Assembly: GCA_013288345.1 (NCBI GenBank)
Contig: JABDCA010000001.1
Coordinates: 77,417 to 141,416, forward strand
Source of the DNA: Bacteroidota bacterium
Lineage (GTDB): Bacteria > Bacteroidota > Bacteroidia > JABEUT01
DNA length: 64,000 nucleotides
Reading direction: 5' to 3'
In this document: in pieces, positions 8,650-17,057 of the stretch
Layout: every line of letters begins with the position of its first letter
Position numbering within the stretch: position 1 is the stretch's first letter
Position numbers and translations under genes: made by a program
The notes under the pieces: generated by a model
What the model was told of the DNA's origin: nothing
The model's database searches: none
The model's input: only the letters and a program-made list of their open reading frames with translations

Positions 8650-9923
8650 TGAAAACCCGTATAACAACATTTTTAATAATAGGGGCATTAATTATTCTTC
8701 TGTCGGCTTGCAGCCAGCGGGTTGAAACAATTGTAACAGAGGTGCCGGCCTTACGTGTGAGCAATATATTCAATTCTGATTCAGTATATCTTTATATGGA
8801 AAGATATAAAGGTGAGCATAAAGAAATTGGAGATTTCTACCTGAACGGTAGTAAAGAACTGCTTAAAACTGATCCTGTAAAAGCCCTGCACAATGCAAAA
8901 CGAGCCATAACACTTAACCCCACTAAAGAGGCATATAAACAATTGATAGCTTGTTTAAGCAATAATGAAAAACCTAATTGGGGAGAGATTGAAAACGCAT
9001 ATATTCTTCTTATACTTCCATTCACTGATTTAGATCATTCTTCAAAATCAAAATTCACCCGAGATTATTTGTTTGAAGAACCAGATGAAACTTTATTACA
9101 GGATTTTCTAGTATTCAACATTAATACATCCGGGCTTGTTTGGGGTATAAATAGCCCATACGGACCATATGTTATTGGGTTTGCACTTCCAGATAACATG
9201 AAGTCAATGGCACATGACTTAAAAGCAAAGGTATTAAGTGATAAAAGGCTTAAAATAGATACGACAAGTGAAGATTACAAAAATGTCTTGATACAATTCC
9301 TCTCCCCACAGGAGCTAAAAGATTACCTGGCTAAAGAATCTACTTTTAAATATTTTCTATCCACTATTAAAGATACCACATCAATTTTTGAAATGGACAA
9401 GAATTATGTTCCCCAGTTTGACTATGATAATTTTAATGGACGGGGGAATTGGGATTATTATGACGTGTTAGGATATACTCCAATTTCGTACCTCTATAAA
9501 ACATATATACCTGAGGCAATAAAGGACAGTAACTGGAATGGGGCATACAATTTTGAACACACCCTTAAAATAAATGATTCAATAAACGCTTTAATTTATT
9601 CTATCGATACATCTACTATTGCTTGCCCTGTCGCAATGCGGCATATTTACCACCGCCTTGTTATTTATGGCAGAAACCACCGCATCATTTCTACCGATAT
9701 TGTAGCCAATCAATCGGGTGATGAATTGGCAACTGTAAAATTTAATCATAACAAATACACGATTACGCATTACAAGCGATACTGGGAAAAGCCCTATATA
9801 AAGGGCGATTTTGATAATTACCTTGTAAAAACTGAACAACTGAGTACAAGTGAATATGAAATTAAAGCTGATGGAGCTATAGCAAGAGTATTTGATTCAA
9901 CTAAACAGGAAAGTGCACTTTAA
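8649..9923 (+). CDS. Lipoprotein, family B, copy 1
   Basis: The protein has 424 residues. The lipobox is LSAC, with Cys at about 21. After a short TPR-like stretch (DPVKALHNAKRAITLNPTKEAYKQL) comes a middle region unlike family A. The C-terminal part has INALIYSIDTS, IACPVAMRHIYHRLVIYG, and YTITHYKRYWEKPY, which parallels the C-terminal domain of family A (IALIYSS, LVTYDKVGNII, DYKRTWK). It is paralogous to the gene at 11265, with which it shares CP..MR.IYHRL and KFNHNK.TIT.YKRYWEKP. Start codon overlaps the previous stop, which implies translational coupling. Function unknown. Confidence 0.83.
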   Translation: MKTRITTFLIIGALIILLSACSQRVETIVTEVPALRVSNIFNSDSVYLYMERYKGEHKEIGDFYLNGSKELLKTDPVKALHNAKRAITLNPTKEAYKQLIACLSNNEKPNWGEIENAYILLILPFTDLDHSSKSKFTRDYLFEEPDETLLQDFLVFNINTSGLVWGINSPYGPYVIGFALPDNMKSMAHDLKAKVLSDKRLKIDTTSEDYKNVLIQFLSPQELKDYLAKESTFKYFLSTIKDTTSIFEMDKNYVPQFDYDNFNGRGNWDYYDVLGYTPISYLYKTYIPEAIKDSNWNGAYNFEHTLKINDSINALIYSIDTSTIACPVAMRHIYHRLVIYGRNHRIISTDIVANQSGDELATVKFNHNKYTITHYKRYWEKPYIKGDFDNYLVKTEQLSTSEYEIKADGAIARVFDSTKQESAL

Positions 9924-9956
9924 ATTATACTAAACTCATTAATGAAACTATCTTCC

Positions 9957-11261
9957 ATGCGATTAAAGTATTTTTCGAAGCTTAGCATTCTACTATTAAG
10001 CTTTACTCTTTGGAGTTGCAAGCCCAAGATTAATTATAAGATGCAGCTATCTCTTACCCGTCTTACAAAAGAGAATATTTATAATAAGGAACTGGTTGGC
10101 AATGCAATTTTTGATGCTCAGGAATTGCAAATAGATTCATTGGATAAAAAGAGTAACAGGTTGTTTCTAAAAGGTGTCGACCTATATAAAAACAAAAAAG
10201 ACCCTGCTGCTGCAATTGAGGTATTCAAACAATCCTTGCTGGTTTTCCCGCGTGTAGAAACTTATTATGAAATTGGTTCTGCCTTAATGGATATGCAGGC
10301 AACTGAACAAGGAAAAGATAAAAACACAAAACTACATGAAGCTTTACAGGCGTATGAGGTAGCGGAACACCTGCATTATCAACCTATTTATTCTGTTTAT
10401 TACAATATGGCTTGCGCTGATAACTTACTAGGTTATGATGATAGCACTAAGAGCATTGACAGAATATCATTGAATTTAAACCAAGCAGTTATTAACCTGC
10501 GCAATGCTTTTATGAATGGATTTAATGATACTGCCAAACTTTTACATGACGAAAGGTTGAGCTCACTTATAAAGACAGGTGAGTTTAAACAATTAATGGA
10601 CCAATTAGATGCACAAAAAAATACTTTCAAACCAGAAACAATTTATGACTTGTATGTAGCCTCATTCCCTAACCTCCCACAACCTTTTGTTATTACGTAT
10701 GACAGTGTTGATATGAGAGCATACCATGTACTGGTAAGTTTTGATTTTGCCCGTTTTATTCCTGAAATGGAAAACACTGAATTTGGAAGAGATGTTTCGC
10801 ACGACTATTATGCGGTTGGTAAACTTGCTACAACACCACTTTATACAGCAATTATTTATACTTCAACCGAATTTAACTATGCGCCTGTTTATACCAAACT
10901 GGTAACCTATACACCCAATGGAAATATTATAGACAGCAGGGTAATTTCGTGTCATTGCACACCTGAAAAAGTTAAGACGGTGCGAATTGAAGGCAATATA
11001 ATTACTACAGAAGAGTATAAAATAACATGGAAGACCCCTAACCAGGGTTTTGTTTATTTTGATGATGATGGTCTTGGCCCCGGCCAGACTGCAGTTTATG
11101 ATAGTGTTACTCAGGAAACAACTATTGTAACTGATACCGCTAAAGCCAAGCCGAATACAATCATTAAAACCGAATTATTAGAGAAAGAGGTTTACAAGCT
11201 GACCACTATTGGTAAGATAGTACCCATAAATGGCGATTCAACTAAAGTTACATTCAACTAA
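9957..11261 (+). CDS. TPR-like lipoprotein, family A, copy 2
   Basis: The protein has 434 residues from the ATG at 9957. I prefer this to the ATG at 9942 because the sequence CCATGCGAT around it matches the other two family A starts. The lipobox is LWSC, followed by KPKINY. TPR-like helices (DPAAAIEVFKQSLLVFPRVETYYEIG, VYYNMACADNLLG) precede a C-terminal domain with FIPEMENTEFGRDVSHDYYAVGK, YTAIIYTS, LVTYTPNGNIIDS and ITTEEYKITWK. A segment between the last strands (about 362-410) is longer and Thr/Asp-rich compared with copy 1. There are 33 bases between it and the family B gene upstream. Function unknown. Confidence 0.83.
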   Translation: MRLKYFSKLSILLLSFTLWSCKPKINYKMQLSLTRLTKENIYNKELVGNAIFDAQELQIDSLDKKSNRLFLKGVDLYKNKKDPAAAIEVFKQSLLVFPRVETYYEIGSALMDMQATEQGKDKNTKLHEALQAYEVAEHLHYQPIYSVYYNMACADNLLGYDDSTKSIDRISLNLNQAVINLRNAFMNGFNDTAKLLHDERLSSLIKTGEFKQLMDQLDAQKNTFKPETIYDLYVASFPNLPQPFVITYDSVDMRAYHVLVSFDFARFIPEMENTEFGRDVSHDYYAVGKLATTPLYTAIIYTSTEFNYAPVYTKLVTYTPNGNIIDSRVISCHCTPEKVKTVRIEGNIITTEEYKITWKTPNQGFVYFDDDGLGPGQTAVYDSVTQETTIVTDTAKAKPNTIIKTELLEKEVYKLTTIGKIVPINGDSTKVTFN

Positions 11262-11264
11262 AAT

Positions 11265-12518
11265 ATGCAAGCTTATTCAATGAAACCTATATATAGAACT
11301 ATATTTTTCTTAATAGCTATGAGTTTCTTCAATGCTTGTAAGCCAAGCATTAAAACAGTAGTAGTAACCGTTACACCCTTAAAAGAGAGCTCACTTTATA
11401 ATCCCAATGACGTATCTAATTATCTGAAAACATATAAGGATACCAATAAAGATTTAGCATTAGATTATTATTCAAAAGCAAAGCATACTTTAGTTACCCC
11501 ACCACAAAAAACCTTGTATTATTTAAAGAGGTCATTAAGCCTGCATCCTGATTTTGACAATTATAAAGAGCTTGCTTGGCAGTTATATGCAGGAAAGGAT
11601 TACAAGGAAATGAATGACCTGTACCGCATGCTGGTATTCCCTATAAATGGTTCAAACAACAACTATGTATTTAGTAAACCTAGCCCTTCAATTATTATAG
11701 ATTATGTTGTGTCGAATATTTTAGCCTATAATATAGTATGGAACAATAAGGCCGAACAAGTGGCCCTTACTGATAACCTGGGCTTTAAAATGGATGATAT
11801 AAAAGAAGGTGTTCTGAAAGACCCGAGAATAACATTAACAAAACCTACTACTGAAAACCGCAATGCACTTTGGGCACTTTTAACTAAAGATGAAAAGCTG
11901 CAATACTATAAGGATGATTCTCTGCCAGACAATTACGTACTGCATATTAATGATACTGCAACCATTTTTGAAATTGATAAAAAAGATGTTCAGCAATTTG
12001 TATACCGTGATTATGCAGGTTCAATGAGAGGAAATTACTATAATGAGACTCATGGTAGCTACCAGGAGTCCGACGATGAAGGCTTTGGAAAATTAATTAT
12101 GGAAAACAACCGATATTCAAAATATAATTTAACTGCGCATATGATGGATTATAATTTTGAACGTAGTTTTTCTTTTAATGACTCCATTAATGTATTTATT
12201 TATGCTATTGACACTTCAGAAATAGCATGCCCAAAGGACATGAGATGCATTTACCATAGGCTCCTAACTACTACTAAAAAAGGAGCTATACTAGATGACA
12301 AAATAGTTGCTCTGCAGTTAGGTGAGCAGCTTTCAACTTTAAAGTTCAACCATAATAAGTTCACCATTACATATTATAAACGTTATTGGGAGAAGCCATT
12401 CACAAAAAATGATTTTGATAATCATCTGTTAAATAAAACTGAAGAGCTTGGAGACGTGGACTTTGAAATTACGCCAGCAGGCATGATTGAAAAAATCCGA
12501 AAACCTCATAGAGATTAA
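11265..12518 (+). CDS. Lipoprotein, family B, copy 2
   Basis: The protein has 417 residues from 11265; an alternative ATG at 11280 (MKPIYRT) gives a tidier signal peptide. The lipobox is FNAC, then KPSIKT. Like copy 1 at 8649 it has an N-terminal helical region (TLYYLKRSLSLHPDFDNYKELAWQL), a central region ending in IFEIDKKDVQQFVY, and a C-terminal domain with INVFIYAIDTSEIACPKDMRCIYHRLL and KFTITYYKRYWEKPF. Only 3 bases separate it from family A copy 2. Function unknown. Confidence 0.83.
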   Translation: MQAYSMKPIYRTIFFLIAMSFFNACKPSIKTVVVTVTPLKESSLYNPNDVSNYLKTYKDTNKDLALDYYSKAKHTLVTPPQKTLYYLKRSLSLHPDFDNYKELAWQLYAGKDYKEMNDLYRMLVFPINGSNNNYVFSKPSPSIIIDYVVSNILAYNIVWNNKAEQVALTDNLGFKMDDIKEGVLKDPRITLTKPTTENRNALWALLTKDEKLQYYKDDSLPDNYVLHINDTATIFEIDKKDVQQFVYRDYAGSMRGNYYNETHGSYQESDDEGFGKLIMENNRYSKYNLTAHMMDYNFERSFSFNDSINVFIYAIDTSEIACPKDMRCIYHRLLTTTKKGAILDDKIVALQLGEQLSTLKFNHNKFTITYYKRYWEKPFTKNDFDNHLLNKTEELGDVDFEITPAGMIEKIRKPHRD

Positions 12519-12536
12519 AAACTAAAAATACATACC

Positions 12537-13904
12537 ATGCGATTTACAAACTTTATTAAGCTCAGCATTTTAGCATTAGGCATTTGCGTATTAGGCTGCA
12601 AGCCAAAAGTTAAAATAAACCCAAAATTGAAATTGTCGTTATCAAGCCTTACAGTAAATAATATTTATGACAAGCATCTTGTAAGTGGAGCCGTTTTTTA
12701 CGCGAACACACTTAAAACAGATTCGCTGACCAAAAAGAGCAATGCATTATTTGCAAAGGGTGATGATTTGTATAAGAATAAAAAAATGCCTGATTCGGCT
12801 ATTGTATTGCTTAAGCAATCGTTAGTGGCACTGCCGCAACCAAACACTTATTTTGAAATAGGCCAGGTATTGATGGATATGCAAAGCAGTGCAAAATCAG
12901 ACACAAAAAAATCTGAATTGAATGAAGCCTTGCAGGCATACGATATGGCAACTTTTTTACATTATCAGCCGCTTGCTGTTATTTACTATAATATGGCCTG
13001 TGCCGATAACTTATTAGCAAGTTATGATAGCGCAATCGATGGAAATAAAATGTCGTTCCATTTAAGCCAGGCCATTTTTAACCTTACTAATGCTTTTGAG
13101 CATGGCTTTAACGACACTGCCACACTACAAAAGGATGGGAGGCTGACCTCGTTAATTAATACAGATTCGTACAGGCAGATAATAACACAGTTAAATGCCA
13201 AAACAGATTTTGATAAGTATAAAGTATTATTTCCTGTTCTTACTCAACCTTATGCTAATTCGGTTGATAGCCTGGATATGAAGGGCGCTGAAATAAGTAC
13301 TGATTTCGCCTCTTTTATTCCGGGTATGGTAACTACACACTTCGACAGGGGCGTAAACCAGGATTACTATGCAATTGGAAAAATTGCAGAAACTCAGGCT
13401 TATACGGCCCTTATCTATTCCACTTCATTATTCGATGGTATGGAAGACCCTGAGTATTGGCAGGGGCCAAACATGGTCTCTACCTTTTTGTTGACATATT
13501 CTCCAACAGGGACTGTTATCGATAGCTTGCTTATTTCGTGTCGCTGTACCGAAGAAAGCGCAAAGACTGTAAAAATCGCAAACAACATTATTACAACACA
13601 AGATTATACATTAACCTGGAAATATTCCGATTCTGTTATGAATAATTTTCAAAGCAGAATTTTCGAACTGCAACAGAAGCAGGAGGAGTATACTGAGAAC
13701 ATTACTAATACCAATGCAACTGATACTACACAGCAAAAAAACCTTCAAAATGAACTTACTGATGTCACCACCCAGGTTGATTCGTTAAACACAATTAACA
13801 ATGCCGTAGTAAAGAAACAATTAGGCGATAAAAAATCGTACAGGTTAAAAGATGATGGTAAAATTGAAGAAATACATGAGTCAGCTAAAACCGCTATGAA
13901 ATAA
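12537..13904 (+). CDS. TPR-like lipoprotein, family A, copy 3
   Basis: The protein has 455 residues, with lipobox VLGC followed by KPKVKINPK. It repeats the family A plan: TPR-like helices (PDSAIVLLKQSLVALPQPNTYFEIG, VIYYNMACADNLLA), FIPGMVTTHFDRGVNQDYYAIGKIAE, TALIYST, LLTYSPTGTVIDS and ITTQDYTLTWKY. It differs by an extra Gln/Asn/Thr-rich probable coiled coil near the C-terminus (about 375-430). It is the last gene of the five-gene operon. Its TAA stop abuts the left arm of the palindromic element that follows. Function unknown. Confidence 0.83.
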   Translation: MRFTNFIKLSILALGICVLGCKPKVKINPKLKLSLSSLTVNNIYDKHLVSGAVFYANTLKTDSLTKKSNALFAKGDDLYKNKKMPDSAIVLLKQSLVALPQPNTYFEIGQVLMDMQSSAKSDTKKSELNEALQAYDMATFLHYQPLAVIYYNMACADNLLASYDSAIDGNKMSFHLSQAIFNLTNAFEHGFNDTATLQKDGRLTSLINTDSYRQIITQLNAKTDFDKYKVLFPVLTQPYANSVDSLDMKGAEISTDFASFIPGMVTTHFDRGVNQDYYAIGKIAETQAYTALIYSTSLFDGMEDPEYWQGPNMVSTFLLTYSPTGTVIDSLLISCRCTEESAKTVKIANNIITTQDYTLTWKYSDSVMNNFQSRIFELQQKQEEYTENITNTNATDTTQQKNLQNELTDVTTQVDSLNTINNAVVKKQLGDKKSYRLKDDGKIEEIHESAKTAMK

Positions 13905-14193
13905 GAAACTGTTTAAATTTCATTTCAGAAATTTTGTCCAAATGGATCCCTTTGGGATATTACGAAGCAAGTAGGATTCCTCACTCCGCCGCCAACTGGC
14001 GGGCTCGTTCGGAATGACAAATTCGCTTGGTCTTTGAGGAGGGAAAGGGGTGCGGGCTTCGCCCGCACCCCTTTCCCTCCTCTCTCTCTGATATAAACTG
14101 CCTGTCATTCCGAACCGCGGGTTGGCGGTGAGGAATCCTACCATCCGGGAAAACCGCCCTTTTAAATAAAAACATGAAATTCAAACAGTTTCT
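13904..14193. mobile_element. MITE-like nested palindromic element
   Basis: About 290 bases between two convergent genes form a nested palindrome. Outer arms AGAAACTGTTTAAATTTCAT (13904-13923) and its inverted copy at 14174-14193 differ at one of 20 positions. Inside, TAGGATTCCTCAC (from about 13971) and GTGAGGAATCCTA (to about 14140) are inverted, next to GGAATGACA / TGTCATTCC. The core 14036-14082 is a perfect 22-bp-arm hairpin. No protein-coding content is convincing. This looks like a non-autonomous mobile or REP-type element; no transposase is in the window. Confidence 0.75.
14036..14082. terminator. Perfect GC-rich hairpin, 22-bp arms
   Basis: Arms run 14036-14057 and 14061-14082 with a 3-base loop TTC; the sequence around the loop is GTGCGGGCTTCGCCCGCAC. 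It is the core of the MITE-like element. It has no U-tract but is stable enough to act as a transcription barrier for both converging genes. Confidence 0.6.
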
Positions 14194-14196
14194 AAA

Positions 14197-14850
14197 TCAA
14201 ACAGGAATAGAACTTCCTTTCAATTTCCAGTTTCTAATTAGCAATTCGGCTATTATCAAATTGGGTATCCAACTTAGCCATGCCACCAGGCAATACATTT
14301 GTGTGGAGTGCAGATGTATAAAGTGCGGCAGCACCAATACATATAACCGTAATGAAACAGCAGTTAAGGTTAATGCATAACTACGATACATATTAGCAAG
14401 GTGCAATTTGATTTTTTTCTGAACTGCATTTCTGTACGCCAAAAAAGTAAACAACCACCAAAGGGCAGCAGTAATGGCAAATGAAATTTTTGCTACTACT
14501 CCCCCATTAGCATAAAGCGCCATTACAAAACCTGCCGGGGCGGTAAATAGCAAAATGAGTATAACGTATAGTTTACCCAATTGGCGATGCACCTTCGGCC
14601 ATTTTATCATAATGGGTTTAACAAACTGGAATATACCTATAAGCAATACAAAAGTACCGGTACCCACATGTATATAAAAAGCCTGCCTCCATATAGATAA
14701 ATGCAGAACAGCTTGCTTGGTAAGTAAAAATCCAATATCGTGCCTGAATGAAAAATAAGGAATGGATATCCTTGCCATGAGGTAAACAAAGAATAACATT
14801 ACCCCTATCAGTGATATGGCAAATACTTTTTTAAGAGTGTGGTTTGTCAT
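14197..14850 (-). CDS. DUF2306-type membrane protein
   Basis: The protein has 217 residues from the ATG at 14850 (MTNHTLKKVFAIS). The frame extends upstream to 14925, but that part lies wholly in rsgA and is not membrane-like. About six hydrophobic segments are visible, with motif-like pieces IHVGTGTFVLLIGIFQF and HRQLGKLYVILILL, plus HLANMYRSYALTLTAVSLRL. His residues in FYIHVGTG and VHRQLGK are typical of the DUF2306 (YozB-like) family, which may be haem-linked, although function is not established. The start overlaps the end of rsgA by 20 bases, so the two are coupled. Confidence 0.8.
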   Translation of the reverse strand: MTNHTLKKVFAISLIGVMLFFVYLMARISIPYFSFRHDIGFLLTKQAVLHLSIWRQAFYIHVGTGTFVLLIGIFQFVKPIMIKWPKVHRQLGKLYVILILLFTAPAGFVMALYANGGVVAKISFAITAALWWLFTFLAYRNAVQKKIKLHLANMYRSYALTLTAVSLRLYVLVLPHFIHLHSTQMYCLVAWLSWIPNLIIAELLIRNWKLKGSSIPV

Positions 14851-15781
14851 TTTTCTTGTACCTTTTCTCTTCGCTGGCTTCATTAAGGAACATACTAAGG
14901 TAGCTCTCGTAACGCGACATTGCAATATTACCTTCCTCTACCGCTTTTATTACAGCACAGCCGGGTTCGTTAATATGCATGCAACTGTTGAATTTGCAAT
15001 TGGCACGGTACTCATTCATTTCCCTGAAATATTGCGACAACTCATATTTAGTAATATCGGCAATGCCGAACTCCTGTATACCGGGCGTATCGATAATAAA
15101 GCCCCCAATAGGTAACGGTATCATTTCAGAGAAGGTGGTCATGTGCGTACCTTTTTGATGTGCATCTGATATAACGCCTACTTTCCGGTTCATGCCCGGT
15201 ATAAGCCTGTTTATAAAGGTAGATTTACCAGTACCCGACATTCCGCAGAGGAGCGTAACTTTATCTTTACATAGTTGTATAAGCTCTACAGTAGATTTAT
15301 CGTCGAGCAATGAAATGGCAATACAGTGATAGCCTATGTTTTCATAAACTGCCATACGCTCCTGCATATCTTCCAATTCCTCTTCATCGTATATATCTAT
15401 CTTGTTGAATATAAGATGAGCTTCTATACCGTATGCTTCGGCTGTGGTAAGTATTCTGTCAATAAACGTATTATGCGTTTTGGGCTGGCTAATGGTAACA
15501 AGTATAAACACCTGGTCCATGTTGGCAGCAATGATCTGGTATTGCTTCGATAATTTTTTCGACTGGCGTATAATATAATTCTTCCTTGGCTTAACCGCCG
15601 ATATAACATGGTCATCGGGTGGTGATGGCATAAACTCCACCTGGTCGCCTACCACCACAGGGTTGGTAGTAGATACATTTTTGGTTCGCATAAGGCCCTT
15701 AAGGGTACACAGCACCACCTCACCGCTTTCGGTAAGCACATTGTAGGTCTGCCCCATTGTTTTTAATACTGTGCCTTGCAT
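14831..15781 (-). CDS. rsgA: Ribosome small-subunit-dependent GTPase A
   Basis: The protein has 316 residues. It has an N-terminal OB-fold region (about 1-70) and a circularly permuted GTPase domain with the order G4 (NKID), G1 (GMSGTGKST), then G3 (DTPG). A C-terminal zinc site is visible in CKFNSCMHINEPGCAV with an upstream Cys/His context. The known role is GTP hydrolysis during late maturation of the 30S subunit, in the cytosol. The domain order and length fit the family fully. It is followed by an overlapping DUF2306 gene. Confidence 0.95.
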   Translation of the reverse strand: MQGTVLKTMGQTYNVLTESGEVVLCTLKGLMRTKNVSTTNPVVVGDQVEFMPSPPDDHVISAVKPRKNYIIRQSKKLSKQYQIIAANMDQVFILVTISQPKTHNTFIDRILTTAEAYGIEAHLIFNKIDIYDEEELEDMQERMAVYENIGYHCIAISLLDDKSTVELIQLCKDKVTLLCGMSGTGKSTFINRLIPGMNRKVGVISDAHQKGTHMTTFSEMIPLPIGGFIIDTPGIQEFGIADITKYELSQYFREMNEYRANCKFNSCMHINEPGCAVIKAVEEGNIAMSRYESYLSMFLNEASEEKRYKKNDKPHS

Positions 15782-15898
15782 TCCAATTTATCTTTTCTTT
15801 CTGTTTTCTTAAAACAGATTCTCTCCAGAATTTCTTTTAATCTTTACTTTAGAATTACTTTTTAGTTTTGTAAAAATACATCTATATAATTCCCCTTT

Positions 15899-16930
15899 AT
15901 GAAAAAAATAACATTTATTACAGCAAGTTTATTACTTACTGCCACATTTACTTCGCTAAATGCACAATCGCATTACAAAATAGCCGACAAAATAAGCCTT
16001 GAAGGTGATGGTGGCTGGGATTACATTGCCGTTGACGATAATACCAATAAACTATATGTTTCGCATGGCACAGTGGTACAAATAGTTGATTTAAGCACCA
16101 ATAAACTGGTTGGCACCATACCCGATACCAAAGGTGTGCACGGCATTGCTATTGCTTCCGACCTTAACAAAGGTTTTATAAGCGACGGTAAAGATTCGGC
16201 TGTTACTATTTTCGATTTGACTACCATGGCAGTTATTGCCAAAATAAATGTTACCGGCAAAAACCCAGATGCAATTTGCTATGATAAAGTAAATCAGCGC
16301 GTACTTACCTTTAATGGCCGCAGCAGCAATGCTACCGTTATTGATGCCAAAACAAATACTGTTATAGGAACCATTGCATTACCGGGCAAGCCTGAATTTG
16401 CAGTAGCTGATGGCACAGGTAAAATATTTTTCAATCTGGAAGACAAGAGTATGATCTGCTCTGTAGATACCAAAACCATGAAATTGGGCGAAACATGGAG
16501 CATTGCCCCCGGTGATGGGCCAAGTGGCTTGGCAATTGATACCAAAACACGCAGGCTCTTTTCGGTATGCGATAATAAACTGATGGTTATAGTAAATGCC
16601 GATAACGGTAAGGCTATAACTACACTGCCCATTGGCGACGGTGTAGATGCAGTTGCATTTGACAATGGAAGCAACAAAATATACAGTTCAAACGGCGATG
16701 GCACACTTACTGTAGTAGAAGAAAAAGATGCAAATACATTTACAGTCCTGGAAAACGTTGCTACTCAAAAAAGGGCGCGCACCGATTGTGTTAATTCAAA
16801 AACACATCATATATATTTACCAACTGCTGAATTTGGCACCGCACCTGAAGCTACCAAAGAAAATGCGCATCCAAGGCCACCAGTTAAGCCGGGTTCATTT
16901 ATAGTACTTGATATAGTTCCGGTTAACTAA
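15899..16930 (+). CDS. YncE-family secreted beta-propeller protein
   Basis: The protein has 343 residues. A signal peptide (MKKITFITASLLLTATFTSLNA|Q) is followed by repeated blades of the YVTN/YncE kind: NKLYVSHGTVVQIVDLSTNKLVGTIP, GFISDGKDSAVTIFDLTTMAVIAKI, ATVIDAKTNTVIGTIALPGKPEFAV. Such seven-bladed propellers are periplasmic or surface proteins that bind ligands or partners. Catalysis is not indicated. The gene is transcribed alone, divergent from rsgA, and ends before a strong bidirectional terminator. Confidence 0.85.
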   Translation: MKKITFITASLLLTATFTSLNAQSHYKIADKISLEGDGGWDYIAVDDNTNKLYVSHGTVVQIVDLSTNKLVGTIPDTKGVHGIAIASDLNKGFISDGKDSAVTIFDLTTMAVIAKINVTGKNPDAICYDKVNQRVLTFNGRSSNATVIDAKTNTVIGTIALPGKPEFAVADGTGKIFFNLEDKSMICSVDTKTMKLGETWSIAPGDGPSGLAIDTKTRRLFSVCDNKLMVIVNADNGKAITTLPIGDGVDAVAFDNGSNKIYSSNGDGTLTVVEEKDANTFTVLENVATQKRARTDCVNSKTHHIYLPTAEFGTAPEATKENAHPRPPVKPGSFIVLDIVPVN

Positions 16931-16996
16931 AACCTAATCTGCCTCCCTTACAGGGGAGGAGACCAAGTGCTATCCCCCTATTAAGGACAAGCACGC

Positions 16997-17031
16997 AAAT
17001 AAAAAGGCTTCCATTGGAAGCCTTTTTATTT
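16997..17031. terminator. Bidirectional intrinsic terminator
   Basis: Sixteen-bp perfect arms (AAATAAAAAGGCTTCC and its complement) flank an ATT loop. A-rich on one side and T-rich on the other, it can end both the YncE-like gene (plus) and the Fe-S gene (minus, ending at 17058). Confidence 0.88.
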
Positions 17032-17057
17032 GAATATATTTTGTTGCGATAATATTA

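Noticed and set aside
13920-14184. Two overlapping small frames between the lipoprotein operon and the DUF2306 gene
   Set aside because: They lie entirely inside the palindromic element, and their protein text (Arg/Glu/Pro-rich) follows from the hairpin sequence.
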